Shown one piece after another: positions 26,588 to 35,456 of a stretch of DNA of 64,000 nt. The DNA is from Brachybacterium saurashtrense (GTDB taxonomy: Bacteria; Actinomycetota; Actinomycetes; Actinomycetales; Dermabacteraceae), in assembly GCF_003355475.1 (NCBI RefSeq), contig NZ_CP031356.1, positions 1,240,001 through 1,304,000 on the forward strand, given 5' to 3'. Within the stretch, counting starts at the first letter, position 1; every line of letters begins with the position of its first letter. A program made the position numbers and the translations under genes. The notes beneath the pieces were generated by a model that was given only the letters and a program-made list of their open reading frames with translations, made no database searches and was not told the DNA's origin.

Positions 26588-29500
26588 TCACATCTCGGCG
26601 GGCCCGAAGATGATCTCCTCGGCGATGCTCCGCGCCCGGCGCGTCAGGCGCAGGTAGCGCTCCTCCAGCTCGGAGGCGGAGCCGTCGTCCCCGTCGATCA
26701 GCAGGGCGAGGGCGCGCAGGTCGTGGCGGTCGGTGGGGAGCACGTCCCCCTCCCTGCCCTTCCACAGGAACAGGCTGCGTCGCACCAGCCACGCCAGCGA
26801 CCAGGCCTCGGCCAGCTCGCGCACGTCCCGCACGGGCAGCAGCTCGACCTCCCCCGCCGCCTCCAGCAGATCCAGGGTGTGCTCGGTGCGCAGCGCCTCG
26901 ACCTCGTGGCCGTGCTCCAGGGCGAGCAGCTGCATGCACCACTCCACGTCTGTCATGCCGCCGCGGCCCAGCTTCACGTGCCGGGACGGATCCGCGTTGC
27001 GCGGCAGCCGCTCGGACTCCACCCGTGCCTTCATGCGGGTGATCTCGCGCCGCGCGGAGGCGTCGATCCCCCCGGCCGGGTAGCGGTGACGGTCCATCTC
27101 CTCGCGCAGACGGGCGGCGACCGCCTCCGAGGCCACCACCGGCCGTGCCCGCAGCAGGGCCTGCTTCTCCCAGGTCTCCGCATCCCGGCGGTAGTAGTCG
27201 CTCCAGGAGTCCAGGCTGCGGGCCAGCGGTCCCACCCGTCCCTCGGGGCGCAGGTCCGCGCTCACGCGCATGTCCGCGCGGGCGGTGGGGGCGTTGAGGA
27301 TGTGCTGGGTGCGGGTGGCGACCGCGATCGCGATCTCCACCGTCTGTGCCCCCGCGCCGCGATCGAGCACCACGAACTGCACGTCGGCGTCGGAGGAGTA
27401 GCCCATCTCGCGGGCGCCGAAGCTGCCCAGCGCGAGGATCGCCATCTCGATGCCGAGCGCCCGGGCGGGATCGGAGCGGCGCTCGCGCAGGCGCAGCGCG
27501 GTCTCCACGTCCACCTCCGGGGCGCTGTCGAGGGTCTCGCCGTCCTCCCCGATCGCCTTCCGCTCCCGCGCCACCACGTGCAGCGCCACCAGCATGCCCG
27601 CCTCCAGCACCGCCTCGGCGAGGTCCGTCAGCGCCCTCGCCACCTCCTCGGCAGTGGCCACCCCGGTGAGGTGGGCGAGCGCGATGCGCAGCAGCTCCCG
27701 GTTGCGGGTGCGGCGCAGCACGTCCTGCGCCACCTCGATCGTGTCCACGCGGGAGATGACGGCGAGGAACTCGCGGCCCAGCACGTCCCGGGCCAGCGGC
27801 CGCAGCTGCTCGTCGCGGGCCAGCCAGCGCACCGCCTCGGGGATCTGCTCGAGCTGCTCGCCCACGTAGCGCCCGGCGGCGAGCACCCGGGTGAGGCGCT
27901 TGGCGGCGAGCCCCGAGTCGCGCAGCAGGCCCAGGTACCAGTGGGCGGAGCCGATGGTGTCCGAGAGGCGGCGGAAGCCCAGCAGCCCCAGATCCGGATC
28001 CACGCCGTCCGCGAACCACTCCAGCATCGCCGGCAGCAGATGGCGCTGGATCTTGGCGCGGCGGGAGATGCCCTCGGTGAGCGCGGTGATGTGCCCGAGG
28101 GCCCGCTCCGGGTCGCGGTACCCGATCGCCTCCAGCCGGGCGGCGGCGCTCTCGCGGCTCAGGCGGATCTCGCCGTCGCTGAGCTGAGAGGCGGTGAGCA
28201 GCAGCGGCCGGTAGAAGATCTCCTCGTGCAGCTGCCGCACCCGCCGGCGGGTGCGCTGGTAGCGCTGGTGGAACCCGTCGGTCCCCTCCCCCAGGCTGCG
28301 CGCCAGGCGGCGCAGGTCCGAGGCGGCGGTGGGCAGCACCTGGGTGCGGCGCAGGCGGTGCAGCTGCAGGCGATGCTCCACGCAGCGCAGGAAGCGGTAG
28401 GCCTCGTCCATCTCCGCCACATGGGTGCGGGAGATGTACCCGCCCTCGCCCAGGCGTGCGAGCGCCTCGAGGGTGGAGCGTCCCTGCAGCGCCTCGTCGG
28501 TGCGGCCGTGCACCATCTGCAGCAGCTGCACGGTGAACTCGACGTCGCGCAGCCCGCCGGGGCCGAGCTTGAGGTTCCGCTCCACCTCCGCGCGCGGGAT
28601 GTGCGCGACCACGCGCCGGCGCATCGCCCGGGCGTCCTCCACGAAGCCCTCCCGGGTGGAGGCCTTCCACACCCACGGCTCCACCATCTCCTCGTACTCG
28701 GCGCCGAGCTCCCGGTCCCCGGCCGCGGCACGTGCCTTCAGCAGCGCCTGGAACTCCCAGGACTTCGCCCATTCGGTGTAGTAGCGGCGGTAGGAGGCCA
28801 GGGTGCGCACCAGCGGGCCGTCCTTGCCCTCGGGGCGGAGGTTCGCATCGACCTGCCACAGCGACCCCTCGCCGGTGCGCTCCGAGCAGGCGCGGGCCAG
28901 CTCGCGCGCGAGCGCGGCCCCCACCCGCAGCACGTGCTCCTCGTGCTCCGCCGCGAGCTCGCCGTCCTCGTCGCACAGGTGCGCGGCCGGGGCCACCACG
29001 TGCATCACGTCCACGTCGGAGATGTAGTTGAGCTCGCGCGCGCCCGTCTTGCCCAGGGCGATCACCGCCCAGCGCACCGCCTCGTGGCCCTCCACGGTGG
29101 CGCGGGCGATGGCAGAGGCCGCCTCCAGCGCCGCATCGGCGAGGTCGCTGATCGCGGCGGAGACCTGCGGCTGGAGGGCGGTGGGGTCCTCGGCGCCCAC
29201 GTCCGCGGCGGCGATCTGGGCGAGCCTCCCGTGATAGGCGACGCGCAGGGCGTCGCGCACCTCGCGGCCGCCGTCGGCCGCGACCGGGACCTCCGCCGCC
29301 GGGTCCGCGCCCACGGCCTCGAGAAGGCGGCTCCGCACCGCCTGCGCCTCGAGCGCGAGATCGTCGTCCCCCTCCCGCAGCAGCTCCAGCAGCTCCGGGT
29401 GGCGCGCGAGCACGTCCCCCAGCGCGACCGAACTGCCCAGCAGGGTGATCAGGCGCTGTCCGCCCGAGCCCTCCTGCCCGATGCTGCCAAGGAACTCGGC

Positions 29501-29716
29501 GCACAGCCGTCCCTGACCGGCCTCCTGGGCCGACTCCGCCAGGCGCAGCAGCCCCAGCACCGCGTCGTCGCCGTCCGCGGTGCGGCCCAGCGCGGCCACG
29601 GCACGGTCGCCGAGCCCCGCGAGGACGGGCTCGGCGAGGAAGCGCCGCGCCCGGTCGGTGCTGCTGAAGCCCAGGCGGGCGAGGGCCCCGGTGGTGGTGG
29701 CGGGTTCGCGGGTCAC
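26588..29716 (-). CDS. glnE: Bifunctional glutamine synthetase adenylyltransferase/deadenylyltransferase GlnE
   Basis: Controls GlnA1 by adding or removing AMP at its tyrosine according to nitrogen state; 1042 aa. Two nucleotidyltransferase domains are present: N-terminal ALGKTGARELNYISDVDVMH (~215-235, deadenylylating half) and C-terminal ALGSFGAREMGYSSDADVQF (~755-775, adenylylating half). Both keep the G-x-x-x-x-E/M...SDxD aspartates, each followed by LRPEGR/K-G-PLxRxL and GxGGxxDVEW-type repeats. GTG start at 29716, only 11 nt after glnA2, so the two are co-transcribed. This arrangement is usual for actinobacteria. Confidence 0.97.
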   Translation of the reverse strand: MTREPATTTGALARLGFSSTDRARRFLAEPVLAGLGDRAVAALGRTADGDDAVLGLLRLAESAQEAGQGRLCAEFLGSIGQEGSGGQRLITLLGSSVALGDVLARHPELLELLREGDDDLALEAQAVRSRLLEAVGADPAAEVPVAADGGREVRDALRVAYHGRLAQIAAADVGAEDPTALQPQVSAAISDLADAALEAASAIARATVEGHEAVRWAVIALGKTGARELNYISDVDVMHVVAPAAHLCDEDGELAAEHEEHVLRVGAALARELARACSERTGEGSLWQVDANLRPEGKDGPLVRTLASYRRYYTEWAKSWEFQALLKARAAAGDRELGAEYEEMVEPWVWKASTREGFVEDARAMRRRVVAHIPRAEVERNLKLGPGGLRDVEFTVQLLQMVHGRTDEALQGRSTLEALARLGEGGYISRTHVAEMDEAYRFLRCVEHRLQLHRLRRTQVLPTAASDLRRLARSLGEGTDGFHQRYQRTRRRVRQLHEEIFYRPLLLTASQLSDGEIRLSRESAAARLEAIGYRDPERALGHITALTEGISRRAKIQRHLLPAMLEWFADGVDPDLGLLGFRRLSDTIGSAHWYLGLLRDSGLAAKRLTRVLAAGRYVGEQLEQIPEAVRWLARDEQLRPLARDVLGREFLAVISRVDTIEVAQDVLRRTRNRELLRIALAHLTGVATAEEVARALTDLAEAVLEAGMLVALHVVARERKAIGEDGETLDSAPEVDVETALRLRERRSDPARALGIEMAILALGSFGAREMGYSSDADVQFVVLDRGAGAQTVEIAIAVATRTQHILNAPTARADMRVSADLRPEGRVGPLARSLDSWSDYYRRDAETWEKQALLRARPVVASEAVAARLREEMDRHRYPAGGIDASARREITRMKARVESERLPRNADPSRHVKLGRGGMTDVEWCMQLLALEHGHEVEALRTEHTLDLLEAAGEVELLPVRDVRELAEAWSLAWLVRRSLFLWKGREGDVLPTDRHDLRALALLIDGDDGSASELEERYLRLTRRARSIAEEIIFGPAEM

Positions 29717-29727
29717 GGCGCGCGCCC

Positions 29728-31065
29728 TCACACCCGGCTGAAGGTGGAGTGGAGCTCGTAGGCGGTGACCTGTTCGCGGTAGCGCTCCCACTCCTGGCGC
29801 TTGTCGCGCAGGAAGAACTCGAACACCTGCTCGCCGAGGGTGGCGGCCATCAGCTCCGAGTCCTGGAATCCCTCGAGCGCGCGGAACATGTCCGTGGGCA
29901 GCGGCTCGATGCCCATCGCGCGGCGCTCCCGCTCGGTGAGGTCCCAGACGGCGTCCTCCGCCCCTTCGGGCAGCTCGTACTCGCCCTCGATGCCGGCCAT
30001 CCCGGCGGCCAGCAGCACGGAGAAGGCCAGGTACGGGTTCGCGCTGGAGTCCAAGCCGCGGAACTCCACCCGCGAGCTGGTGCCCTTGGTGGGCTTGTGG
30101 AAGGGGACGCGCACCAGGGCGGAGCGGTTGTTGTGGCCCCAGCAGATGTAGCTCGGTGCCTCCTGCGCGCCCCAGAGCCGCTTGTAGGAGTTCACCCACT
30201 GGTTCGTGACCGCGCTGTACTCGGGCGCGTGGCGCAGCAGGCCGGCGATGAACTGCCGCCCCACCTTGGACAGGCCGAACTCCGCGCCCGGCTCGTGGAA
30301 GGCGTTCTTCCCGCCCTGGAAGAGGGAGAGGTGGGTGTGCATGCCGGAGCCGGGCTGGTCGATCATGGGCTTGGGCATGAAGGTGGCCACCTGCCCCATC
30401 GACAGCGCCACCTCCTTCACCACCGTGCGCAGGGTGAGGATGTTGTCGGCGGTGGTGAGCGCGTCCGCGTAGCGCAGGTCGATCTCGTTCTGGCCGGGCC
30501 CGTTCTCGTGGTGGGAGAACTCCACCTGGATGTTCATCGCCTCCAGGTGCTGGATCGCGGTGCGGCGGAAGTCCTGGCCCTGCCCGCGGTGCACGTGGTC
30601 GAAGTAGCCGGCGCCGTCGATCGGGCGCAGCGGCTCGCCCACCGTGTACGGCTCCTCGAAGAGGTAGAACTCGATCTCGGGATGGGTGTAGAACTCCAGC
30701 CCCTTCTCCTCCGCACGGGCCAGCGCATCGCGCAGCACGCGGCGCGGATCGGAGGCGGCCGGTTCGCCGTCCGGGGTGAGCACGTCGCACATCATGCGGC
30801 CGGTCGCGTTGGTCTCGCCGCGCCAGGCCAGCAGCTCGAAGGTGGCCGGGTCGGGGCGCAGGATCATGTCCGATTCGTAGCTGCGGGTGAGGCCCTCGAT
30901 CGTGGAGCCGTCGATCCCGATGCCCTCGCTGAAGGCGGTCTCGAGGTCGGAGGGGGAGATCGCGATCGACTTCAGGGTGCCGGCGATGTCGCAGAACCAC
31001 AGCCGGATGAAGCGCACGTCGCGATCGGAGACCGTGCGGATGACGTCGTCGTGGAGATGTCCCAT
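29728..31065 (-). CDS. glnA2: Glutamine synthetase family protein GlnA2 (non-adenylylated type)
   Basis: 445 aa, ATG at 31065. Glutamine synthetase fold complete: IDGSTIEGLTRSYESDMILR, metal-binding HPEIEFYLF, VEFSHHENGPGQNEIDLRYA, the loop KPMIDQPGSGMHTHLSLFQG and NNRSALVRVP. Where GlnA1 has DLYELPPEE, this protein has WDLTERERRAMGIEPLP, so the adenylylation tyrosine is missing and GlnE should not regulate it that way. In Mycobacterium and Streptomyces GlnA2 is a distinct enzyme not essential for glutamine supply; some paralogs act on polyamines, so the substrate is less certain. It forms an operon with glnE. Confidence 0.92.
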   Translation of the reverse strand: MGHLHDDVIRTVSDRDVRFIRLWFCDIAGTLKSIAISPSDLETAFSEGIGIDGSTIEGLTRSYESDMILRPDPATFELLAWRGETNATGRMMCDVLTPDGEPAASDPRRVLRDALARAEEKGLEFYTHPEIEFYLFEEPYTVGEPLRPIDGAGYFDHVHRGQGQDFRRTAIQHLEAMNIQVEFSHHENGPGQNEIDLRYADALTTADNILTLRTVVKEVALSMGQVATFMPKPMIDQPGSGMHTHLSLFQGGKNAFHEPGAEFGLSKVGRQFIAGLLRHAPEYSAVTNQWVNSYKRLWGAQEAPSYICWGHNNRSALVRVPFHKPTKGTSSRVEFRGLDSSANPYLAFSVLLAAGMAGIEGEYELPEGAEDAVWDLTERERRAMGIEPLPTDMFRALEGFQDSELMAATLGEQVFEFFLRDKRQEWERYREQVTAYELHSTFSRV

Positions 31066-31100
31066 GCACCCAGTCTGCCCCAGGGAGGGGCCGGACGCGG

Positions 31101-31136
31101 AGCGCCCCGGCCTCCCTCAGAGGAGGCCGGGGCGCT
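31101..31136 (-). terminator. Terminator between lipoprotein gene and glnA2
   Basis: A perfect 15-bp stem (31101-31115 with 31122-31136) and a 6-nt loop, 19 nt after the lipoprotein stop. It should insulate glnA2-glnE, which must then have its own promoter between it and 31065. Confidence 0.8.
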
Positions 31137-31155
31137 CACGACGCGGCAGGGCCGC

Positions 31156-31803
31156 TCAGAGGTACTGGCTGCCGTCGATGTACCACTGGCCGTCCTCGCC
31201 CTGGACGAAGACGACGCCGCCGTCCTCGCCCAGCAGCTCGATGCCCGCGGTGCCGTCGCCGTTGTCCACGCCCTCGATCATCGAGCGGTCGATCGCATCC
31301 ATCATCGAGGGATCGATCGGCTGCTCCCCGGCCTCGCTCTCGAAGCCCTCGATGCATCCGGCGAGCTCCGGCCCGGAAAGCGGCTCCCCGGTGGTGGGAT
31401 GGGAGACCAGGCCGCAGGCGGCCTCGCCGTCGGCGTTCGCGGCGGCCTCGAGGAACTCGTAGAACCGGTCGCCCACCGCCGTGAGGTCGTCCTCGCTGAG
31501 CGCCTCGCCGGAGGCGGCGTCGTCGGAGTCGCCGTCGGAGGCGTCCTCGTCCATGCCCTCGTCGTCCGAGGAGCCCTCGTCCTCGGAAGCGGCGCCGTCG
31601 CCGGTCCCGGCGTCCTGCTCGGCCATGTCGTCGTCGGCGTCCTCCTCGGCGTCGGAGGGGGACTCCTCTTCGGTGGTGGTCCCGCCGTCGCCGTCCTCGT
31701 TCCCGCCCAGGAGGCCGCCGCACGCCGCCGTCCCGGTGACGATGGCCAGCGCGCCCAAGGTCGCCGCCGAAGCTCGAACAGTCCTGCGCATGATCGCGGT
31801 CAT
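31156..31803 (-). CDS. Secreted lipoprotein with long acidic linker
   Basis: 215 aa from the ATG at 31803 (GAGGGGA seven bases upstream). Signal peptide MTAIMRRTVRASAATLGALA with lipobox GTAAC giving Cys28 for lipidation. Residues ~35-105 are a low-complexity linker of Glu, Asp, Ser, Gly and Thr. The C-terminal domain (~108-215) begins LTAVGDRFYEFLEAAANADG and contains two Cys (AACGLV, LAGCIE) that could form a disulfide, and ends GEDGGVVFVQGEDGQWYIDG, reminiscent of NTF2-like or DUF4878-type lipoprotein domains. I cannot name the family with certainty. The acidic linker may span the wall or bind cations. Confidence 0.8.
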   Translation of the reverse strand: MTAIMRRTVRASAATLGALAIVTGTAACGGLLGGNEDGDGGTTTEEESPSDAEEDADDDMAEQDAGTGDGAASEDEGSSDDEGMDEDASDGDSDDAASGEALSEDDLTAVGDRFYEFLEAAANADGEAACGLVSHPTTGEPLSGPELAGCIEGFESEAGEQPIDPSMMDAIDRSMIEGVDNGDGTAGIELLGEDGGVVFVQGEDGQWYIDGSQYL

Positions 31804-31942
31804 GATGGGTCCCCTCACTCGTCCAGTCCGGCACCCGGTGGCGCCGTGTGCTCCACCCTGGCACAGCAGGGCCCAGCAGCGGGATGGGGAGAACTCCCCA
31901 CTCGCCGCCGACCGCCGGGGACCCGGCCCGCGGGCCCGGGAC

Positions 31943-31948
31943 TAGGCT
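31943..31948 (+). promoter_or_regulatory. Candidate -10 box for panB
   Basis: TAGGCT, 40 nt before the GTG of panB; the same hexamer is used before aceE. Confidence 0.4.
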
Positions 31949-31988
31949 TGCCCTGCAGTCCGTCCCCTCTCCCGTCCAGGAGCATCCC

Positions 31989-32807
31989 GTGAGCACTCAG
32001 TCCAGCAACGGCCCGGCGAAGATCCGCCTGCGGCACCTGCAGCAGGCGAAGGCCGACGGGCGCCCGTTCTCGATGCTCACCGCCTACGACCAGTTCGCCG
32101 CCCGCGCCTTCGAGGCCGCCGGGGTGGAGACCCTGCTGGTGGGCGACTCGGTGGGGACCACCGTGCTGGGCCACTCCTCCACCACCGCCACCACGCACCA
32201 GGACATGCTCACGTTCACCGGGGCGGTGGCGCGCAGCGTCACGCGCCCGCTGGTGGTCGCGGATCTCGCCTTCGGCACCTACGAGGCCGGTCCCGCCGAC
32301 GCGCTGCGCCACGGCGTCGAACTCGTGCGCGCCGGCGCGGAGGCGGTCAAACTCGAGGGCGGTGCGGAGGTCGCGCCCCAGGTGCGCGCCCTGGTGCAGG
32401 CCGGGATCCCGGTGTTGGGCCATCTGGGGTTCACGCCGCAGTCGGTGAACTCGCTCTCCGGGCACCGGGTGCAGGGCCGGGACGAGGAGGGCGCGCGGCG
32501 CCTGCACGCCGATGCGCTCGCGCTGCAGGAGGCGGGGGTGAGCGCGATCGTGCTGGAGCTGGTGCCGGCCGCGCTCGCCGCCGAGGTCACCGCGGCGGTG
32601 GCCGTGCCCACCATCGGGATCGGCGCCGGGCCGCAGTGCGACGGTCAGGTGCTGGTGTGGCAGGACATGGCGGGCCTGTCCGGCTTCCAGGGGAAGTTCG
32701 TCAAGGCGTTCGCGGATCTGCGCGGGGAGCTGCAGCGCGCGGCCGCGCAGTACCGGGCCGAGGTGGGCGAGCGCGCCTACCCCGGGCCCGAGCACTCCTT
32801 CGAGTGA
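31989..32807 (+). CDS. panB: 3-methyl-2-oxobutanoate hydroxymethyltransferase PanB
   Basis: First committed step of pantothenate synthesis: adds a hydroxymethyl group from methylene-tetrahydrofolate to 2-oxoisovalerate. It has 272 aa from the GTG at 31989 (AGGAG seven bases upstream). Family motifs: MLTAYDQFAARAFEAAGVET, VGDSVGTTVLGHSSTTATTH with metal-binding Asp, VVADLAFGTYEAGP, EAVKLEGGAE, VLGHLGFTPQSVN and IGIGAGPQCDGQVLVWQDM. It is complete and decameric by family. No panC or panD gene lies nearby. It converges on the 69-aa gene with a 10-nt gap. Confidence 0.95.
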   Translation: MSTQSSNGPAKIRLRHLQQAKADGRPFSMLTAYDQFAARAFEAAGVETLLVGDSVGTTVLGHSSTTATTHQDMLTFTGAVARSVTRPLVVADLAFGTYEAGPADALRHGVELVRAGAEAVKLEGGAEVAPQVRALVQAGIPVLGHLGFTPQSVNSLSGHRVQGRDEEGARRLHADALALQEAGVSAIVLELVPAALAAEVTAAVAVPTIGIGAGPQCDGQVLVWQDMAGLSGFQGKFVKAFADLRGELQRAAAQYRAEVGERAYPGPEHSFE

Positions 32808-32817
32808 CGCCGCGCAC

Positions 32818-33027
32818 TCAGGCGGTCGGCGCGGACCCGTCGCCGTAGTCGTCCCAGTCCTGGTTCTCCTCGTCCCACGCCTTGTTGCGCTCGGCGGCGG
32901 TGGACAGGGCCCGCGCCGCCTCCTCGCGCGTCGCGTACGGGCCCATCCGCTCGGAGGCCGGGGACTGCGGCCCCTCCTCGACCTGGCCGGTGCTGAGGTT
33001 GTAGTAGAACTGCGTGCCGTCGGTCAC
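32818..33027 (-). CDS. Small acidic protein of the actinobacterial 'SPOR-domain-containing' type
   Basis: 69 aa, GTG start at 33027 with AGGAGA six bases upstream. The sequence VTDGTQFYYNLSTGQVEEGP then ERMGPYATREEAARALSTAA, AERNKAWDEENQDWDDYGDG matches a small family found next to map in actinobacteria: a short beta hairpin (FYYNLSTGQVEEG) plus the helix REEAARAL. Database entries often call it SPOR-domain-containing, but true peptidoglycan binding has not been shown to my knowledge. The start is only 37 bp from that of the divergent map gene, so the two must share a very compact promoter region. Confidence 0.78.
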   Translation of the reverse strand: MTDGTQFYYNLSTGQVEEGPQSPASERMGPYATREEAARALSTAAERNKAWDEENQDWDDYGDGSAPTA

Positions 33028-33064
33028 GTCGGTCTCCTTTGCGGTCGGTGAGAGACTGGTGCTC

Positions 33065-33952
33065 ATGACTGTAGAGCAGGAATGGATCCGTCCAGAAGGG
33101 CGCGAGGAGCTGGTGCCGGGCGTCATCGGCCCGCGGCGCAGCGTGCCGGCAGCGATCGAGCGCCCCGAGTACGTGGGCAAGGACGAGGCGGTCTCCGACA
33201 CCGGCCCGTTCATCCAGAACGCCGACGTGATCGCTCGGGTCCGCGAGGCGTCGAGGATCGCGGCGCTGGCCCTGCAGGCCGCCGGGGAGGCGGCACGGCC
33301 GGGCGTGACCACCGATCACATCGACGAGGTGGTCCACGGGGTGCTGCTCGAGAACGGCGCCTACCCCTCCACGCTGGGCTACCTGGGCTTCGAGAAGTCC
33401 TGCTGCACCAGCCTCAACGAGGTGATCTGCCACGGCATCCCGGATTCCACCGTGATGCAGGCCGGGGACATCCTCAACGTGGACGTCACCGCGTACGTCC
33501 ACGGCGTGCACGGCGACTGCAACGCCACCTTCACGGTGGGCGAGGTGCATCCGCGCGCGCAGGACCTCGTCGACACCGCCCACGCCGCCATGATGCGCGG
33601 CGTGAAGGTGGCCCGGCCCGGCCGCGAGGTGAACGTCATCGGGCGCGTGATCGAGAAGTTCGCCGCCCGCCACGGGATGGAGTCGGTGCACGACTACACC
33701 GGCCACGGCGTGGCGGAGGGCTTCCACAACGGCCTGGTGATCCCCCACTACGATTCGGCGCCGATGTTCGACGACGTGATCGAGGAGAACATGACCTTCA
33801 CGATCGAGCCGATGCTCACCCTCGGCTCCCAGGCCTGGGAGCAGTGGGACGACGGCTGGACCGTGGTCACCCGCGACCGCTCCTTCTCCGCCCAGTTCGA
33901 GCACACCATGCTCATCACGGCCGACGGCCCGGAGCTGCTCACCGTGGTGTGA
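33065..33952 (+). CDS. map: Methionine aminopeptidase type I
   Basis: Removes N-terminal Met from nascent proteins after deformylation (Def is encoded at 47.5 kb). 295 aa from the ATG at 33065. The ~45-residue N-terminal extension ([20 protein letters not shown] onward) marks the MetAP1c subtype with a PxxP linker. Metal ligands of the pita-bread fold are present: [19 protein letters not shown] (two Asp), the His in [11 protein letters not shown], the Glu in TFTIEPML and a final Glu in [18 protein letters not shown] seven bases upstream could be a -10 box of a leaderless transcript; no ribosome site is visible. Confidence 0.95.
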   Translation: MTVEQEWIRPEGREELVPGVIGPRRSVPAAIERPEYVGKDEAVSDTGPFIQNADVIARVREASRIAALALQAAGEAARPGVTTDHIDEVVHGVLLENGAYPSTLGYLGFEKSCCTSLNEVICHGIPDSTVMQAGDILNVDVTAYVHGVHGDCNATFTVGEVHPRAQDLVDTAHAAMMRGVKVARPGREVNVIGRVIEKFAARHGMESVHDYTGHGVAEGFHNGLVIPHYDSAPMFDDVIEENMTFTIEPMLTLGSQAWEQWDDGWTVVTRDRSFSAQFEHTMLITADGPELLTVV

Positions 33953-34056
33953 GCCCGGCCTGTGCCCTGCCGCCGACCCGTCGGCCCGCCGGGTGCGGCC
34001 GGGCCGCCCGCGGCTTCCGCCCCGTGGTCGGCCCGGAGCGGCCCGGACGGGATGGG

Positions 34057-34062
34057 TATCCT
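34057..34062 (+). promoter_or_regulatory. Candidate -10 box for ppgK
   Basis: TATCCT, giving a leader of about 75 nt before the ppgK ATG. Confidence 0.35.
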
Positions 34063-34143
34063 GTGCGTCCGTGAGCACCGTCGCCGGCGGTGCATCGACC
34101 TGCAGGGCGTTCTCTCGCCCGCCCACCGCGCACAGGAGACGGC

Positions 34144-34944
34144 ATGAGCAAGAAGGCCTTCGGGATCGACATCGGCGGAAGCGGCATCAAGGGCGCACCG
34201 GTGGATCTCGCCACCGGTGAGCTCGCCGCGGACAGGCTCCGCATCCCCACTCCGCAGCCCTCGGTGCCGGAGGCGGTGGCGGACACCGTCGCCGAGCTCA
34301 TCGACTCCTTCGACGTGGCGCCGGACATGCCCGTGGGCGTCACCTTCCCCGCGGTGATCTCCGCCGGGGTGGCGAAGACCGCGGCGAACGTGGACAAGTC
34401 CTGGATCGGCACCGATGTGGACGCGCTCCTCACCGAGCGCACCGGCCACGACGTGTTCGTGGTCAACGACGCCGACGCCGCCGGCATCGCCGAGATGACC
34501 TACGGCGCCGGGCGCAAGAGCTCGGGCGTGGTGCTCGTGATCACGCTGGGCACCGGCGTGGGCAGCGCGATGTTCGTGGACGGCACGCTGGTGCCGAACG
34601 CCGAGCTCGGTCACCTGCTGCTGCACGGGGATGACGCCGAGAAGTACATGGCCAGCTCGGTCCGCGAGCGGGAGGAGCTGGACTGGGACGTGTGGGCCGG
34701 GCGCCTGCAGGAGTACTTCTCCCACGTCGAGTTCCTGTTCAGCCCCACGCGGATCATCGTCGGCGGCGGCGTCTCCAAGAAGTACAAGAAGTTCCTGCCG
34801 CCGCTGGACCTCGAGACCGAGATCGTGCCGGCGGGGCTGCGCAACGAGGCCGGGATCGTGGGCGCCGCGGTGCTCGCGCACCGCGAGGAGAAGGCGCTGA
34901 AGAAGGCCGCGAAGAAGGCGGAGAAGAAGGCCGAGAAGAAGTAG
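34144..34944 (+). CDS. ppgK: Polyphosphate glucokinase PpgK
   Basis: ROK-family kinase that phosphorylates glucose with polyphosphate (or ATP), typical of actinobacteria; 266 aa, AGGAGA six bases before the ATG. Phosphate 1 motif [20 protein letters not shown]; catalytic Asp in [38 protein letters not shown] and [11 protein letters not shown]. The zinc-type ROK cysteine motif is absent, as in PpgK. The C-terminus is a Lys/Ala/Glu repeat ([18 protein letters not shown]), a positively charged tail that could help bind polyphosphate; this is inference. It converges on rnpB. Confidence 0.94.
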   Translation: MSKKAFGIDIGGSGIKGAPVDLATGELAADRLRIPTPQPSVPEAVADTVAELIDSFDVAPDMPVGVTFPAVISAGVAKTAANVDKSWIGTDVDALLTERTGHDVFVVNDADAAGIAEMTYGAGRKSSGVVLVITLGTGVGSAMFVDGTLVPNAELGHLLLHGDDAEKYMASSVREREELDWDVWAGRLQEYFSHVEFLFSPTRIIVGGGVSKKYKKFLPPLDLETEIVPAGLRNEAGIVGAAVLAHREEKALKKAAKKAEKKAEKK

Positions 34945-34970
34945 CGCGCGGCCGGGCGGCGCCGCGGGGT

Positions 34971-35333
34971 GGACCAGCCGGCCTGTAAGCCGGGTTCTGT
35001 GAGCGGCAGCCATCCTTCTCGGATCGTCGTTGCCGACGACCTCCAGCGGTCTACCCGGGAACTCGGGCCGGCGCCCTCGAACATTCCCTGTCTGACCTTG
35101 CTCCCGGTGGGGTTTGCCGTGCCGACCTCGTCACCGAGGCCGCGGTGGTCTCTTACACCACCCTTTCACCCTTACCGCCGTGCCCGTGGGCGCGGCGGCG
35201 GTCTGCTCTCTGTGGCACTGTCCCGCGGATCGCTCCGGGTGGGCGTTACCCACCACCGTGCCGGGTGGAGCCCGGACTTTCCTCGGCCCCGGGGCGCGAG
35301 CCCCGAGGACGCGGCTGCCCGGCCGACTGGTCC
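34971..35333 (-). ncRNA. rnpB: RNase P RNA (class A)
   Basis: Catalytic RNA that matures tRNA 5' ends, about 363 nt on the minus strand. The 5' conserved block GAGGAAAGTCCGGGCTCC is at ~35271-35288 and the 3' universal block (AGACAGGGAATG-like, then ACAGAACCCGGCTTACAGG) is near 34980-35098. Helix P1 closes the molecule: GGACCAGTCGG (35333-35323) pairs with CCGGCTGGTCC (34981-34971) with one G-U. The characteristic GGTAAGGGTGAAAGGGTG segment (the J11/12-region type) and CAGAACCCGGC tRNA-CCA-binding region (GGTAACC-like) are present. Ends are set by P1 and may be off by a few bases. Long open frames here on both strands are chance. Confidence 0.93.
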
Positions 35334-35456
35334 GTCCCCAGTCTACGTCGCGCCGGCCCGTCGGCCGCGCCCGCCCGGCCCGGCCCGTGGCCCACGTGCC
35401 CAAGGTCTCGCCGTGGCGCACCGGGGTGTGCCGGGCAGGGGCCCGAGAATGGACGG

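Noticed and set aside
26045-29761. A 1238-codon plus-strand open frame opposite glnE
   Set aside because: Mirror of glnE codon bias; no ribosome site or recognisable motif.
31156-31803. Frameshifted or fused protein because of the long acidic stretch
   Set aside because: The frame is intact from lipobox to C-terminal domain; acidic linkers are common in actinobacterial lipoproteins.
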